64,000 nt of DNA from Gymnothorax reevesii. Taxonomy: Eukaryota > Chordata > Actinopteri > Anguilliformes > Muraenidae. Below are positions 47,701 through 56,630 of this stretch, piece by piece. The position numbers and the translations under genes were made by a program. The DNA lies in assembly GCA_029721435.1 (NCBI GenBank), contig CM056592.1, positions 31,179,111-31,243,110 on the forward strand, read 5' to 3'. The notes beneath the pieces are model-generated. The model was not told the DNA's origin, made no database searches, and saw only the letters and a list, made by a program, of their open reading frames with translations. Each line of letters begins with the position of its first letter. Position 1 is the first letter of the stretch.

Positions 47701-48839
47701 CTGCTCCTGGCTGTCTGTCAAACCGACATTCACTGCGCACGCCCGGCACAGAGATGGAACCGTTTCAAGACAGCGAGCCTCTCTGCATTATAGCGTGTTG
47801 CCGCTATACACTGCACGCACCTACACAGGGATAATTATCTTAACGTGACCTTTAATATTTGTTATTAAATTTTCATGTTGGTGGTTCGTTTTATTGATGA
47901 GTAATTTATTTGTATCCGAGTATGGAATATTCACGACAGCCCTAGTGGTGCGTGGTTAGAGTCCTGCTTGTCGTACGAAGAGTCTGATGGGTGACACAAT
48001 ACAGCTGTAATATGGCTGAAAGTGTCGTTAAACGATAAATAAATAATCTCAATTCATGAGTAGCTCTGGTCTCATTCATTTTTTGGGTAGTTTCAGATCC
48101 CCAGTCCTGTCACTAGGTGCACAGCTAATTAGTCATTATAAGCCATTTCTAAGTCTGTTCCTTTGTGACATCATATGGTGAGGTGACCACTCAGAGACGA
48201 GGACTGATCAACTTCAGCGGGACAATTAATCAGTTCCTTCATTATTCTGATTGACGACTCCTCTTGTGATGTCACTAATAACAGATTTTGAAAGGGCTTT
48301 TTGGTGGCTAAATGGCTGCGCCTCTGGTGACATGACAGGGGACCTTTTAAGGTTGGAGAAAAGGCAGCTTTACTGTCCCCTGGCCCGCAGACGCAGTGCA
48401 TGCGAGCGGCGAGCAGAGGCTCCAGGCTGCCAGAGAACAGGCCAAGGACAAGCAGGCCTCTCTTCAGAAGGATCTGGAGCAGAGGCGCCAAACCGCCGCC
48501 AAAAGCGCCTCCGTCAGAGTGAAGGAGGAGCCTGTCAGCGACACCGAGGAGCCCATGGATACTTCCGTCTCCAACGGCGCTCTGAACGGTTACCCGGACG
48601 ACGTCTCCCCCTCCGACCCCTTCAACGGCCACAGTGGCCACGGCCCGACCCAAGAGCTCCTGGACTTTGTCGGGGCCACCTTCCGCAAGCACTATGTGCT
48701 GACACTGAGCGAGGTGAAGCGCCTCTTCAACCTGCACCTGGCCAGCCTGCCGCCGGGACACTGCCTGTTCGGGGGCATCTCGGACCGACTCCTGCAGGAC
48801 GCTATACTGCTCAGCAGCTGTCGACAGATCCTGGTGCCT
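23608..48839 (+). CDS. POLR3E: POLR3E / RPC5, DNA-directed RNA polymerase III subunit, 17 exons, 3'-partial
   Basis: RPC5 is a nuclear Pol III subunit. It pairs with POLR3D (RPC4) to form the TFIIF-like subcomplex used in initiation, termination and reinitiation. The ATG is at 23,665 (MASGEDDDPIIQE). Spliced exons give 1,800 nt, exactly 600 codons, without a stop. Landmarks in order: IDVYLAKSLADKLYLFQ, the TYDDVTHLSAKIKPKQQK strand of the N-terminal dimerisation domain, HLTPLHGILQMRPSFSYLD, a QDEAEDE acidic linker, VRFSRPESEQARQRR, VMPFANLMGLL, a SUMO-type VKEE, and a winged-helix-like stretch LTLSEVKRLFNLHLASLPPG ending QILVP. The human protein is about 708 aa as I recall, so about 90–110 codons are missing; they were not found before 64,000. 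Intron 13 is mostly minisatellite. Confidence 0.97.
24074..24124 (+). CDS. POLR3E: POLR3E exon 3
   Basis: A 51-nt exon encoding IDVYLAKSLADKLYLFQ. Acceptor CTTTAG, donor CAG/GTACGT. Phase 0 on both sides. Confidence 0.96.
24435..24512 (+). CDS. POLR3E: POLR3E exon 4
   Basis: 78 nt encoding YPVRPASMTYDDVTHLSAKI and KPKQQK. Acceptor TCACCAG, donor AAG/GTACAT. Confidence 0.96.
25043..25813. mobile_element. MITE in POLR3E intron 4, with a smaller MITE nested inside
   Basis: The ends CTGTAGGGGGCCGCCAAGC and GCTTGGCGGCCCCCTGTAG are inverted copies of each other. Inside, TCACGGAAT is repeated several times. No coding sequence; the family was not identified. Confidence 0.75.
25267..25405. mobile_element. 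139-bp MITE with perfect 16-bp inverted ends
   Basis: It runs from GTGTCGCCTGCGAAGC to GCTTCGCAGGCGACAC, an exact inverted pair, and sits inside the 25,043 element. A related half copy (GTGTCGCCTGCAAAG, then the same GTCTGTCTGTCC run) is at about 19,223–19,300. Confidence 0.75.
25971..26086 (+). CDS. POLR3E: POLR3E exon 5
   Basis: 116 nt encoding VEVEMAVNTMSPNYCRSKGE followed by QIALNVDG. Acceptor CGAAAG, donor AAC/GTGAGT. Confidence 0.95.
26242..26324 (+). CDS. POLR3E: POLR3E exon 6
   Basis: 83 nt encoding KMMDKQTFSSIQATTNSSRY and AAAVFRR. Acceptor GATGCAG, donor GAG/GTGAGA. Confidence 0.95.
26895..27002 (+). CDS. POLR3E: POLR3E exon 7
   Basis: 108 nt encoding GELHLTPLHGILQMRPSFSY and LDQADSKHREREAANE. 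Acceptor TTTTTCAG, donor AAG/GTGCCT. Confidence 0.95.
27114..27163 (+). CDS. POLR3E: POLR3E exon 8
   Basis: 50 nt encoding GGDSSQDEAEDEIKQIT, the acidic linker. Acceptor TTGGCAG, donor ACG/GTAAGA. Confidence 0.94.
27310..27429 (+). CDS. POLR3E: POLR3E exon 9
   Basis: 120 nt encoding VRFSRPESEQARQRRIQSYE and FLQKKQAEEPWVHLHYYGVK. Acceptor GTCGCAG, donor AAG/GTGCAG. A 6.6-kb intron follows. Confidence 0.95.
28152..28775 (+). repeat. four tandem 156-bp units, open in one frame
   Basis: Units start at 28,152, 28,308, 28,464 and 28,620, exactly 156 bp apart. Each carries CCTTGTCAGCGAGATATCTC, GTGATACCCCGGCGCCAGTC and CATTCTCAAGGTCACACC. Because 156 is divisible by 3, one + frame stays open from 28,039 to 28,833 and repeats LVSEISQERIDGF every 52 residues. 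A (GTCC)n and (GTAC)n tract lies just upstream. I read it as repeat DNA, not a gene. Confidence 0.9.
30406..30609. mobile_element. hAT-type MITE, 204 bp, perfect 8-bp target duplication
   Basis: The ends CAGGGGTCCCCAATCTTTCC and GATTGGGGACCCCTG are inverted copies. Identical TTTTAGAC flanks lie at 30,398–30,405 and 30,610–30,617. Very likely a young insertion. Confidence 0.92.
32119..32132 (+). promoter_or_regulatory. candidate CTCF site
   Basis: CCACTAGGGGGCAG matches the vertebrate CTCF core at every position. Occupancy is unknown. Confidence 0.5.
32228..32309 (-). pseudogene. tRNA-Leu(AAG) relic, antisense in POLR3E intron 9
   Basis: On the minus strand it reads GGTAGCTTGAACAAGCTGTG, then TAAGGCACTAGATTAAGGCT with the AAG anticodon, then CTCTTCGGGGGTGT. 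The B box AGTTCGAATCC (32,239–32,249) differs from consensus by one base. It aligns along its length with the intact gene at 22,173. The A box, D arm and 3' acceptor strand are decayed. TTTTT directly after the B box (32,234–32,238) would end a Pol III transcript at once. Confidence 0.85.
32768..32925 (+). mobile_element. tRNA-derived SINE-like element
   Basis: GGTAGCTCACGCGGGTAAGA (A-box region) and GGGTTGCAGCCC (B-box region) form a tRNA-like head. The tail contains GGGGAATAAAGTGGGAGG. The family is not named. Confidence 0.6.
34019..34104 (+). CDS. POLR3E: POLR3E exon 10
   Basis: 86 nt encoding DGRSEHERQYLSCQSMGMTE and NTELVKMP. Acceptor TTCCACAG, donor CAG/GTGCGT. Confidence 0.95.
34262..34306 (+). 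CDS. POLR3E: POLR3E exon 11
   Basis: A 45-nt microexon-sized exon encoding REYLAMLMPPVAEEK. Acceptor CTCTGGCAG, donor AAT/GTGAGT. Confidence 0.93.
34415..34506 (+). CDS. POLR3E: POLR3E exon 12
   Basis: 92 nt encoding VQPAGPSNVLSMAQLRTLPL and GEQVRTLMRN. Acceptor GTTACAG, donor ACG/GTGAGT. Confidence 0.95.
34582..36539 (+). mobile_element. piggyBac-like non-autonomous element filling most of POLR3E intron 12
   Basis: The ends CCCCTTTGTGCAG and CTGCAGAAAGGGG are inverted (12 of 13) and each is flanked by TTAA (34,578–34,581 and 36,540–36,543). It is 1,958 bp, or 81% of intron 12. No transposase frame. Its first about 340 bp match the fragment at 8,038. Near its right end it shares about 70 bp with the hAT-type elements at 9,503 and 18,195. 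Confidence 0.8.
36927..37047 (+). CDS. POLR3E: POLR3E exon 13
   Basis: 121 nt encoding VKVMPFANLMGLLSSGTDST and AVLRCVQQVAMLVQGNWVVK. Acceptor TTTTCCCCAG, donor AAG/GTGAAC, a weaker donor. It precedes the minisatellite intron. Confidence 0.95.
37048..37928 (+). other. 5' non-repetitive part of POLR3E intron 13
   Basis: About 880 bp of ordinary intron sequence between the donor and the minisatellite. AT-rich, with no recognised elements. Confidence 0.6.
37929..44428 (+). repeat. 6.5-kb minisatellite of 3' splice-site units ending on the exon 14 acceptor
   Basis: About 163 head-to-tail units of 38–40 bp. A typical unit reads, in order, TGCTCCTCTGTATCTCCAG then TGCTGTTCCTTCATTAACATG. Each carries a branchpoint-like TTAAC, a pyrimidine tract and CAG with no AG between. 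Variants include GCGCTCTCTG (39 bp), CTCCTCTATCTCC (38 bp), CCAG/AG for CCAG/TG, and TTCGTT for TTCATT. Units in the first half are mixed in length. From about 42,541 to 44,400 the period is exactly 40 with no indel. The array occupies 88% of intron 13. Confidence 0.97.
44429..44510 (+). CDS. POLR3E: POLR3E exon 14, acceptor formed by the last minisatellite unit
   Basis: 82 nt encoding SDVLYPKNSYSSFSGVPAEV and LCRGRDYV. The donor is GTT/GTGAGT. The acceptor TCTGTATCTCCAG is the final copy of the intron 13 repeat. Confidence 0.95.
44881..44940 (+). CDS. POLR3E: POLR3E exon 15
   Basis: 60 nt encoding MWRFTQERSVMRKEIAAVIK. Acceptor TTCTCTTAG, donor AAG/GTTTGT. Phase 0. Confidence 0.95.
45453..45610 (+). 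CDS. POLR3E: POLR3E exon 16
   Basis: 158 nt encoding LPPEDVKDFLEQMSVSRVNR, then GWEFLLPTDTEFVRKHPDVA, then QRQHMLWLGIQT. Acceptor CTTCTCTCAG, donor AAA/GTACGA. Confidence 0.95.
45906..45967 (+). CDS. POLR3E: POLR3E exon 17
   Basis: 62 nt encoding KLEKVFNFSKEDMAKKQESQ and A. Acceptor TCACGCAG, donor CAG/GTAATA. Confidence 0.93.
45968..48390 (+). other. POLR3E intron 17
   Basis: A 2.4-kb intron with no extra exon. It contains one TIR element (about 46,334–47,241) and otherwise unremarkable AT-rich sequence. Confidence 0.7.
46334..47241. mobile_element. TIR DNA element / MITE in POLR3E intron 17
   Basis: The left end CCTGTTTACACCTGGTATTA, followed by AAAATCTGTTTTGTGA, mirrors the right end ACAAAAAACGCATTTTAATA then TCAGGTGTGAGCGGG. 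The internal 'TTTACACCTGGTATTAA' is repeated at 46,410. Possibly PIF/Harbinger, which I cannot confirm. Confidence 0.6.
48391..48839 (+). CDS. POLR3E: POLR3E exon 18 (longest; SUMO motif and winged-helix-like region)
   Basis: A 449-nt exon. Acceptor TGGCCCGCAG, donor CCT/GTGAGT. It encodes a basic and acidic linker with VRVKEEPVSDTEEPMDTS (a psi-K-x-E SUMO consensus). It then reads ELLDFVGATFRKHYVLTLSE, VKRLFNLHLASLPPGHCLFG and ISDRLLQDAILLSSCRQILV, the conserved C-terminal winged-helix-like part. The exon is markedly more GC-rich than its surroundings. Confidence 0.96.
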
Positions 48840-51229
48840 GTGAGTACTGAGCTGGAGCGGTCCGATTCTGAAGCGGTTTTTGTGCTGTAGGATAACGCCT
48901 CACAGAGCCCTCAAACCCCAAAATCCTGACCTGGTTTTCCCTTTTTCTAGAGGATTGGCTGAACTGTTAGTGCTGCTGATTGGCCAGACCCTCCTCACAA
49001 CTGGCTGTCAGTTAAACAGAGGGTCAGAAACCAGCATGCCTTTGAGGATTGATTTTGAGGAATAGGGCTCTAATTGGTTGTTTTAATTGTTCAAACATCA
49101 TCACCCATATTATTTGGTCAAGTACAGTGGTTTGGTTATTTGCTTGGCTTACGTTTGAATTGAGAAAACTGAAAATCTTGAGCTGCTGTTGCCCAAGTCC
49201 AGCTGGGAGAATTTAGTCATTGGTCAGATTTGTGAAGTTTACTTCCTTTTAGCTGATTATGGTAAATTTCTCAAGCTTACCGGCCTTGGGTACTGTTGAT
49301 CAGATTAATCCAGAATGCCAAGCAAGCCAAATGTTAAAAATTGCTTCTGCTTTCAAAACCAATCATAATTGACAATCAAAACATGAGATGATTTTGTTGA
49401 ACTTAGACATGTTGGGTTTGTTTTATCCTATAATTGGTTGTAATTATTGCTGCCTTTTTCAACCACATTGTCATGAATTTGACTAGTGATTGAATTCAAG
49501 CTTCCTTGATCACGTGCTTAATTCTTTACTGAGTATGTCCCAGTCATTCTGGAGCACTGGTGAACTTTGAACCTTGGGTTCGTTATACTGAGGTTCTCCA
49601 CTGGATGTCACTTTACTTTGCATTCAAAACATCAAAAAAAGCTTTGGAAGGAGTGTTGTGATGAGACTTGAGCGTCAATCTGTCATTGGCATGACCATGG
49701 GCAGTAAGATTCTCAAACTGCTTATACAGGAGGTAACAATAGTGCAGGGATTAAAGTTCTTCGTCATTAGACAGATTTCCGTCATTTGGAGTCCATATAG
49801 GTCATTTACTCTGAGATCAGTGCGAATCCGAGGGGGGAAAAAAAAGAAAAAAGGGGGTCGAGGAACGCTAATCCGCAAGGTTGGCATCCATTGGTACCAA
49901 TTACGTCACGTTCGAAATACCCACGCGTTAATTGTGTCCAATTTGAGCTTTCTACCTTGATTGTAACCACAGCGAACTCGGCCCATTTCACTAAATGGGG
50001 AAAGTCGCCTTTCTTTTTTTTTTTTTTTTTTTTACGGAAAAACATGTATTCGTGGTTATGATTCATATCTATTCCCGTCTACTTTATATTGTCCCTGGAC
50101 ATCTGTGAAACGTCTGTCAAAATGTATTTTTCTTGATATTTAAAACGATTTTTATCTTGTAGCTCGGTAATTGATTCCCGTACACCAGAGAGAGCCTGAA
50201 GGCTATCAGAGTACGGATGCCTCAACATTTACAGACCAACTCTGGCATCTGGGGAGGTAAAATGGCCATGTGATCATAAAAATGTGAAATTTAACAGCAA
50301 ATATCAACTGCGATATCTTGGCGGTGGATAAGTCTGGAGTGCTACAATTGCTTGTTTGTTCTGAAGTAACGTTACAGGTACGACTTTTCCTGTACAGTAT
50401 ATAACGGCCATAGGCCTATGTTAATCTTAAACAACGGACTACCACACATTTTGATTAGTATATATTTCATTTCTGTTAGCGTTTTCCTGGGCTGCCTAGC
50501 AAAGCTAATTCGCCGCTATTTATTCCTTTTATTAAAAGTTGCTTTCTGTGTCAAACCATTAAACGCAAGGAAAACATTTACCGGAAAAACGTTAAAAATA
50601 GAACATAATGCTAATGAATTCAATATACCACAGTGTAGGCTACTTTAAATGAACGTACTGCTTAACGAAACTAGTGTTTGTCAAATGCAAAAATTTTAGT
50701 CTTTTACTTCATGCCGAAGGAAAATGAAAGTGCCAGGTGTGTTTTTCTGTAGCTATGGCTTGCCACAAAATAATTCAGTATGGCGATAGTGGGGGGAAAA
50801 AAGTGCGAACTCGCCATCAGTCTGAAGCGTGACACAAGGCTGCTCTTCACTCCCGGGTGACTGCCACCGCTACGGAGTTTCAACAATTCATTGCCGTCCG
50901 TTTGTGCAAACAAAAAGTACACTTGTACACTGTTCTTTTACAGCGAAACATGACCTCTCACTGTGGTGTTATAAGTTACATAAAACATATATCGAAAAGT
51001 TGTATACGTGGTTGATTATTTGAAAGAGTAAAAACTGAGACAAGACCATTGACTGAATTTAACAGTCAAATTTACGCATTGTCTCCTTGTTATTTTAACT
51101 GTAAGCAGAGTCCTGCATGCATTTACTGTGGTTTACAGTTAATAGGGAACCTCTGTTATAAACTGATTGCATAATTACAGTTAAACTAACTGGTCAAAAA
51201 AAAGGGTGCCGGTTTATAACATTGTAAAC

Positions 51230-51425
51230 CCTGTATTTGATTGAAAATGGTACAAATACTAAGACAACATATCAAATGTAACAAATATTTTTCAAAAACA
51301 ATAAAATTTATCTGCTCATTTTGAATTTGATGTCAGCAACATGTTCAAAGAAGTTGGGACAGGGGCAACAATGGACTGGAAAAGTTGTGATGCTAAAAAA
51401 TACACCTGGTGGAAATTCATTTTTG
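51230..51425 (+). mobile_element. Tc1/mariner left-end fragment
   Basis: TTTGATGTCAGCAACATGTT, then AAAGAAGTTGGGACAGGGGC and CTGGAAAAGTTGTGATGCTA, is a familiar left-end region of fish Tc1-like elements. It resembles 8,540–8,600 here. No right end was found nearby. Confidence 0.55.
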
Positions 51426-51673
51426 GTCTGAATGAGCTGACATTTTGGATTTTTTTTTGCATCACTAATACGTATTTATCTCGTGAAAATCTAGTAAAAG
51501 TCTTTTACTACGTGGTGACAGATGTTTTGTATATCTGATGATCTGACATGGAATGACCCTCTTTTCTCCCTGCAAAATTTTAGTTAAATTTCGCACTGAA
51601 TTGTTTGAGTATGGCCCATCAACTGTGCGATTTGGGATAAATTTGGCTCCCTTTGGAACATTGGTTTAACTGG

Positions 51674-51990
51674 AGGCACAGTGGTGCAGTGGTTCGCCCT
51701 GCTGCTTCACAGCATGAAGGTCGTGGGTGCGAATCAGGCCTGGGGCCTTTCCGTGTGGAGTTTGCATGTTCTCCCCGTGTTTGCGTGGGTTTCCACTGGA
51801 CATTCTGGTTTACCCCACCCAGACAAACATGCATTACAGGAACACTCCTGCCACCACCCCTGATGGAGGAACTGGCTTTAGAACTGGAGTTGGTCCCCAG
51901 CACTGCTCTGTGGCTGCCCACTGCTCCTTACTATAGGATGGGTCAAATGCAGAGGACAAATTACCCCCAGGGGGGTCAATAAAGTGCATC
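51674..51990 (+). mobile_element. fish tRNA-derived SINE-like repeat
   Basis: GGCACAGTGGTGCAGTGGTT (A-box head), GGTCGTGGGTGCGAATCA (decayed B box), then GTGTGGAGTTTGCATGTTCT and CCCGTGTTTGCGTGGGTTTC are hallmarks of an abundant fish repeat. It ends GGGTCAATAAAGTGCATC. The short open frames here are repeat translation, not genes. Confidence 0.75.
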
Positions 51991-53047
51991 TTTGTTTCTA
52001 GTGAATGCAATGTCCAACCAACTCTAAGCTTAAGAATTTATTTCTGTAGAAACAAAAATAGAAGTTTACAACATTCGATGGCTGTTATGCCCCCGCCCTC
52101 CAAAGAGGAATGTCCGTCCGTCCGTCGTCCGTTAACTTTTCGTTTCCGTGGGATAACTATAGAATCCCTCGTCGGATTGATGCCATTTCTTAATGGCGCA
52201 TTGAGAGTGGCTAGAGGAAGGTTCCATTCAAAAACCAGCGTCGTGTGATATCTAATATGGCCGCCACAGCGGCCATCTCAATATGCCCTGGATCAACATA
52301 CAGGCGGGGGCATATGCCACGCTCTGTGTTGCTCTTGTTTTTCAATAGGTGGCACTGTAGGATTCATAAATGTAAAATTGACCATGTCGAAGGGAATGAT
52401 GTGTTTGCTCAAAATTGCATGCAGTGTCTGGAGGCACTGGTCATTAATCTGTTGACGAGAACAGTACTCTTCTCTGTGACATTTCACATTGGAAATTTAT
52501 GAGCTGAACAGACATTTTTAAAAAGTTTTCTTGATTGTAAAAGGGGCTTCCCATCTGTTGCAAGTATGTAATTTAACTGATCCAGGACGCCTGTCAGGTG
52601 AATGTCTCCAGTTTTGGAGTGGATGTGCACTTATCTGTTGGGTAAACATTTTTATTTTTTTTAAGGGTTTTCTTAGCTCCGTGGATGAGACCGTATTGAT
52701 GGATGCAGTAGTGAGACGATACTTTGGCGTAGCTTAAGGCCCATGCAGATTCATTAATGTCTTCTTTTAAAATGACAGGCTGTCTGCATGAGCTGATGTG
52801 ACTTTGCTCCTTGTCTCATCTCTGCAGTCAGTTATGTGCTACTAACCAGAGCCTACAGGCCCACTTACGGCGTTACTCCTCTTCCAGGGACCATGAAGGG
52901 GTTAACATAGGGGTCCTGACATCCTTCCTCAGGGTTTTTGCTCAGCTTGACCTAATGTTCATGCCAAAAGCGGTTTTGTAGGTTGTCAATTTTGTTTAAT
53001 CCAACAGACAATTTTGTACTTTCACTGTCTGCATCACAGACCAAATA

Positions 53048-53593
53048 CACTGCCTGGCCAAAAAAAAAGTTGCACACTCAAATATTTAGTTGGAACCCCT
53101 GTAGCTTTGATTACAGTGAATATTCGTCTTGTCATTGTTTTGACAACTATATGCAATGCCAGAACATTTCTTTTAGATCAGAAATGCCATGATTTTTGTC
53201 CAAGATCTTGTCTTCTCGACATAATGGTTGAACCACTCGGTGGTCTTGAGTACATCCTAATAACTTTTATTATGTTAAAGGTCAGGACTTTGTGGTGGAA
53301 AATTTGTTTGTGAAAATGATTCCTCCTGCTTGGTTTTGTCATTCGTGGTTTTCTTTGCTAAATACAGGCCAATAACTTGCCCGTTCTGAAATACTGTGAC
53401 ATCGTTTCCACCATCAGGGAATGTGTTTTCCGACATGATTTTGTAAGAAATGAATAGCAACGCACTTCATCAGTCAGGGTTAAAATGATTATTGCCATCT
53501 GAAACATATTAATAACCGCAATAATGATCCAATTTTAGAATTTGTTCATTAACTTCCAAACAGTGACTTTTTTTTTTTTTTGGCCGGGCAGTG
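53048..53593. mobile_element. Tc1/mariner-type MITE, 546 bp
   Basis: The ends CACTGCCTGGCCAAAAAAAA and TTTTTTTGGCCGGGCAGTG are inverted, with TA on each side (53,046–53,047 and 53,594–53,595). The interior is non-coding. Confidence 0.85.
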
Positions 53594-54254
53594 TAGTTCT
53601 GCTGATGTTAGTCTCACTGCAGTTTTTTGTTAAGTTGGCGTAAAACTTGTACCAGTGCAAGTGACCTTATTTCTAATCAGGCCACATCGCAGTATTAATA
53701 AAAACTGAATGAGGGCGCAGAATCCTGAATTTTGCAACAAAATGTTGGAAATGAATTGCATCACCTCTTTGTACTGAACTTGAGGAATGAGCCGTAGGTC
53801 TCAGTGGTATACATTTGTGGTATACACCTGGGAGAAATCGTTTCTGAGTCTCTCGTCATTGATATGTAAAGCTTTGAGAAATTCTGCGCAGTTCTTACAC
53901 TTCCTCTTACTACCCCGCCCAGAGGGGGAGGGGGTATTGTTATTGGTGCTGCATTTCTGTCAGCATGTAGTGAAAAAAACGATTTGCTTGAATTCCATAG
54001 TTTTCTGAGAGTGTGTGCAATGGTCCAATGATCTCCTGACTAAATTATGGACCTAATTAAGTCAAAGGTGATGGAAATCCGGGCTGTAAGTGTTGCGCCT
54101 GGTACCACTTGTTTTTATTGCTGTCATCACTGTGGACCGACGGTCAAAGGTGGCATTTCAGAGGCGTATAACTTATTTACGACTCGCCTGTTTGTGCTGA
54201 GAATGCGCTGGATTCAGTGATGCCTCACAAAATCCACAGGGAACAGCAGGCACC

Positions 54255-54849
54255 GGCCTCAGTCTCTCGCTCCTGCTGTAGGGGGCGCTGGCCTCAGTCT
54301 CTCGCTCCTGCTGTAGGGGGCGCTGGCCTCAGTCTCTCGCTCCTGCTGTAGGGGGCGCTGGCCTCAGTCTCTCGCTCCTGCTGTAGGGGGCGCTGGCCTC
54401 AGTCTCTCGCTCCTGCTGTAGGGGGCGCTGGCCTCAGTCTCTCGCTCCTGCTCTAGGGGGCGCTGGCCTCAGTTTCTCGCTCCTGCTGTAGGGGGCGCTG
54501 GCCTCAATCTCTCGCTCCTGCTGTAGGGGGCGCTGGCCTCAGTCTCTCGCTCCTGTTGTAGGGGGCGCTGGCCTCAGTCTCTCGCCCCTGCTGTAGGGGG
54601 CGCTGGCCTCAGTCTCTCGCCCCTGCTGTAGGGGGCGCTGGCCTCAGTCTCTCGCCCCTGCTGTAGGGGGCGCTGGCCTCAGTCTCTCGCCCCTGCTGTA
54701 GGGGGCGCTGGCCTCAGTCTCTCGCTCCTGCTGTAGGGGGCGCTGGCCTCAGTCTCTCGCCCCTGCTGTAGGGGGCGCTGGCCTCAGTCTCTCGCTCCTG
54801 CTGTAGGGGGCGCTGGCCTCAGTCTCTCGCTCCTGCTGTAGGGGGCGCT
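54255..54849 (+). repeat. 17 tandem 35-bp units, each with a CTCF-like core
   Basis: 595 bp is exactly 17 x 35 with no indel. Each unit reads GGCCTCAGTCTCTCGCTCCT then GCTGTAGGGGGCGCT. Substitutions are few (CTCCTG to CCCCTG in a run of units, GCTGTA to GCTCTA once). GCTGTAGGGGGCGCT matches 13 of 15 positions of a CTCF core. A lone partial unit is at about 55,548–55,575. Confidence 0.95.
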
Positions 54850-55992
54850 GGGCTCACCCCTGGATTCCACCTGGCCCGTATTTGCAGCGTGGCCTGAGCG
54901 ACGCTTTTTTGCTGTATCTTGTACACAACTTCATGTTCCACTGAACGCAGAACATCAGCGCAGCGTCCGGCCAGCTGATACAATCGACCTGCTCAGATGT
55001 GGCATATTTCGTCATTTTTACCGGCATATTTGTGCAACGATCTTTAATACTTTATTTTTTCTGCTTTAATTGCATTTAATGTCATTTCCATCTTTGTTGT
55101 GCTGTAGAGCCTACCATGTCCAGCCATGAACACCAAAATCACGACTTTATAACTTACTTTTCAAACTAATTTTATCTCAAAGATTTGTGGCTGGTTTCTC
55201 TTAGTTAAAAGCGTATTCTCCTTGATAGTTACTTCCTGCCTGGCACGATCTGGTGTGCGATTCCTATTGGCACAAATACTAACGTAGTTGGATCCAATAA
55301 ATGTTCATGGTCTAACAATGGGAAACGTATCCCTGCTATATTCAGATCAGTGCAACTGCGGCTCGCCAGCTGCAGAGATAGACTTGCCGCGTATTTTCGT
55401 CGGGGCAGCGCGGAGAGCTGGTTTTGGGACCCTGCTGAGACGTGCCATGGTGCGGCTGGTGGAATCACCATCATTGTCTAGAATGGTTGCGGATCAACTC
55501 TAGCAACCGCGTCGTGGCAGGAACGCGGCCAAGACGCTCCCGGTGGAATCAGTCTCTCGCTCCTGCTGCAGGGGTTCAGCCTGGGTTTGGCTGTGATCCA
55601 GGCTTTGTTCCTGACTGCTGGGGCTGTTTTTTTGCAAGGGATGCGATGAGTAATGCAGTGGCTGTGGCACAGATTCTGCTGATGTAATGGAAGGATGTGA
55701 GAGGATTGTGAGGTCCATCTCGAGGACCTCTGGTCAGTGTTCAGGCTGTTTTCTATCCTCTGGGAACAAGATATTTCATGTCGCGAGTCTGTGTTCGCCT
55801 CGCAGATGATGTTTTACCATGTTAAGGTAGTTTCCCCCCACAACCACCACCTCCCAGTTAATTCCTCTTGATTTATATGGATAGCTGTAGAGTGAAGTAA
55901 TCTGTTTGCAGTTGAGATGTTTTCTCAATGATGCGTTCAATGGCTGCATTGGATGTTTGCGCAGGCATTTCGAAGGGGGTCGATTGACTGTA

Positions 55993-56630
55993 CATTGCTG
56001 TGAGAAAGTATTTGCCCCCTTCCTTATTTCTTATTGTTTTTTTACGTTTATCTCACACAGATGTTTCAGATCATCAAAGAAATTTTAATATTAGACAAAA
56101 ATAACCCAAGTAAATACAAAATGCAGTTTTTAAATGATGATTTCATTTATTGAGCGGGAAAAAGGTATCTAAACCTACCTGGCCCTATGTGAAAAAGTAA
56201 TTGGCCCCTCAACTTAATGACTGGTTGTGCTAACCTTTGCTTCACATCGCTGTGGAAGAATTTTAGCCCACTCTTCTTTGCAAAATTGTTTAAATTCAGC
56301 GACATCGGAGGGTTTTCGAGCTTGAACAGTCATGCCACAGCGTCTTAATTGTATATAAGTTCGGTCTTTGACTAGGCCACTCCAAAACCTTTTTTTTTTT
56401 TTAAAGCCATTCAGAGGTGGACTTGCTGGTGTGTTTCAGATCATTGTCCTGCTGCATAACCCAAGTGCGCTTAAACTGTTGGTCAGACATTCTCCTTCAG
56501 GATTTTAAGGTAGAGAGCAGAATTCATGGTTTCATCCATCATAGCGAGTCGTCCAGGTCCTGAAGCAGCAAAGCCGCCCCAGACAATCACGCCACCACCA
56601 TGTTTGACTGTTGGTATGATGTTCTTTTTA
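55993..56630 (-). mobile_element. Tc1-like element, first fragment (split by a 4.4-kb insertion)
   Basis: It starts CATTGCTGTGAGAAAGTATT after a TA and contains the widely recognised fish-transposon stretches TGGCCCTATGTGAAAAAGTA, AGATCATTGTCCTGCTGCAT and CACCACCATGTTTGACTGTT. It stops at GATGTTCTTTTT (56,617–56,630). The matching continuation is at about 61,053. Confidence 0.7.

Noticed and set aside
48171..48761. 196-codon minus-strand ORF and 199-codon plus-strand ORF around 48.2–48.85 kb
   Set aside because: Both are shadows of POLR3E exon 18, whose GC-rich sequence keeps other frames open.
51653..51982. 109-codon ORF (GLGPFRVEFACSPRVCVGFH)
   Set aside because: Translation of an abundant fish SINE-like repeat.
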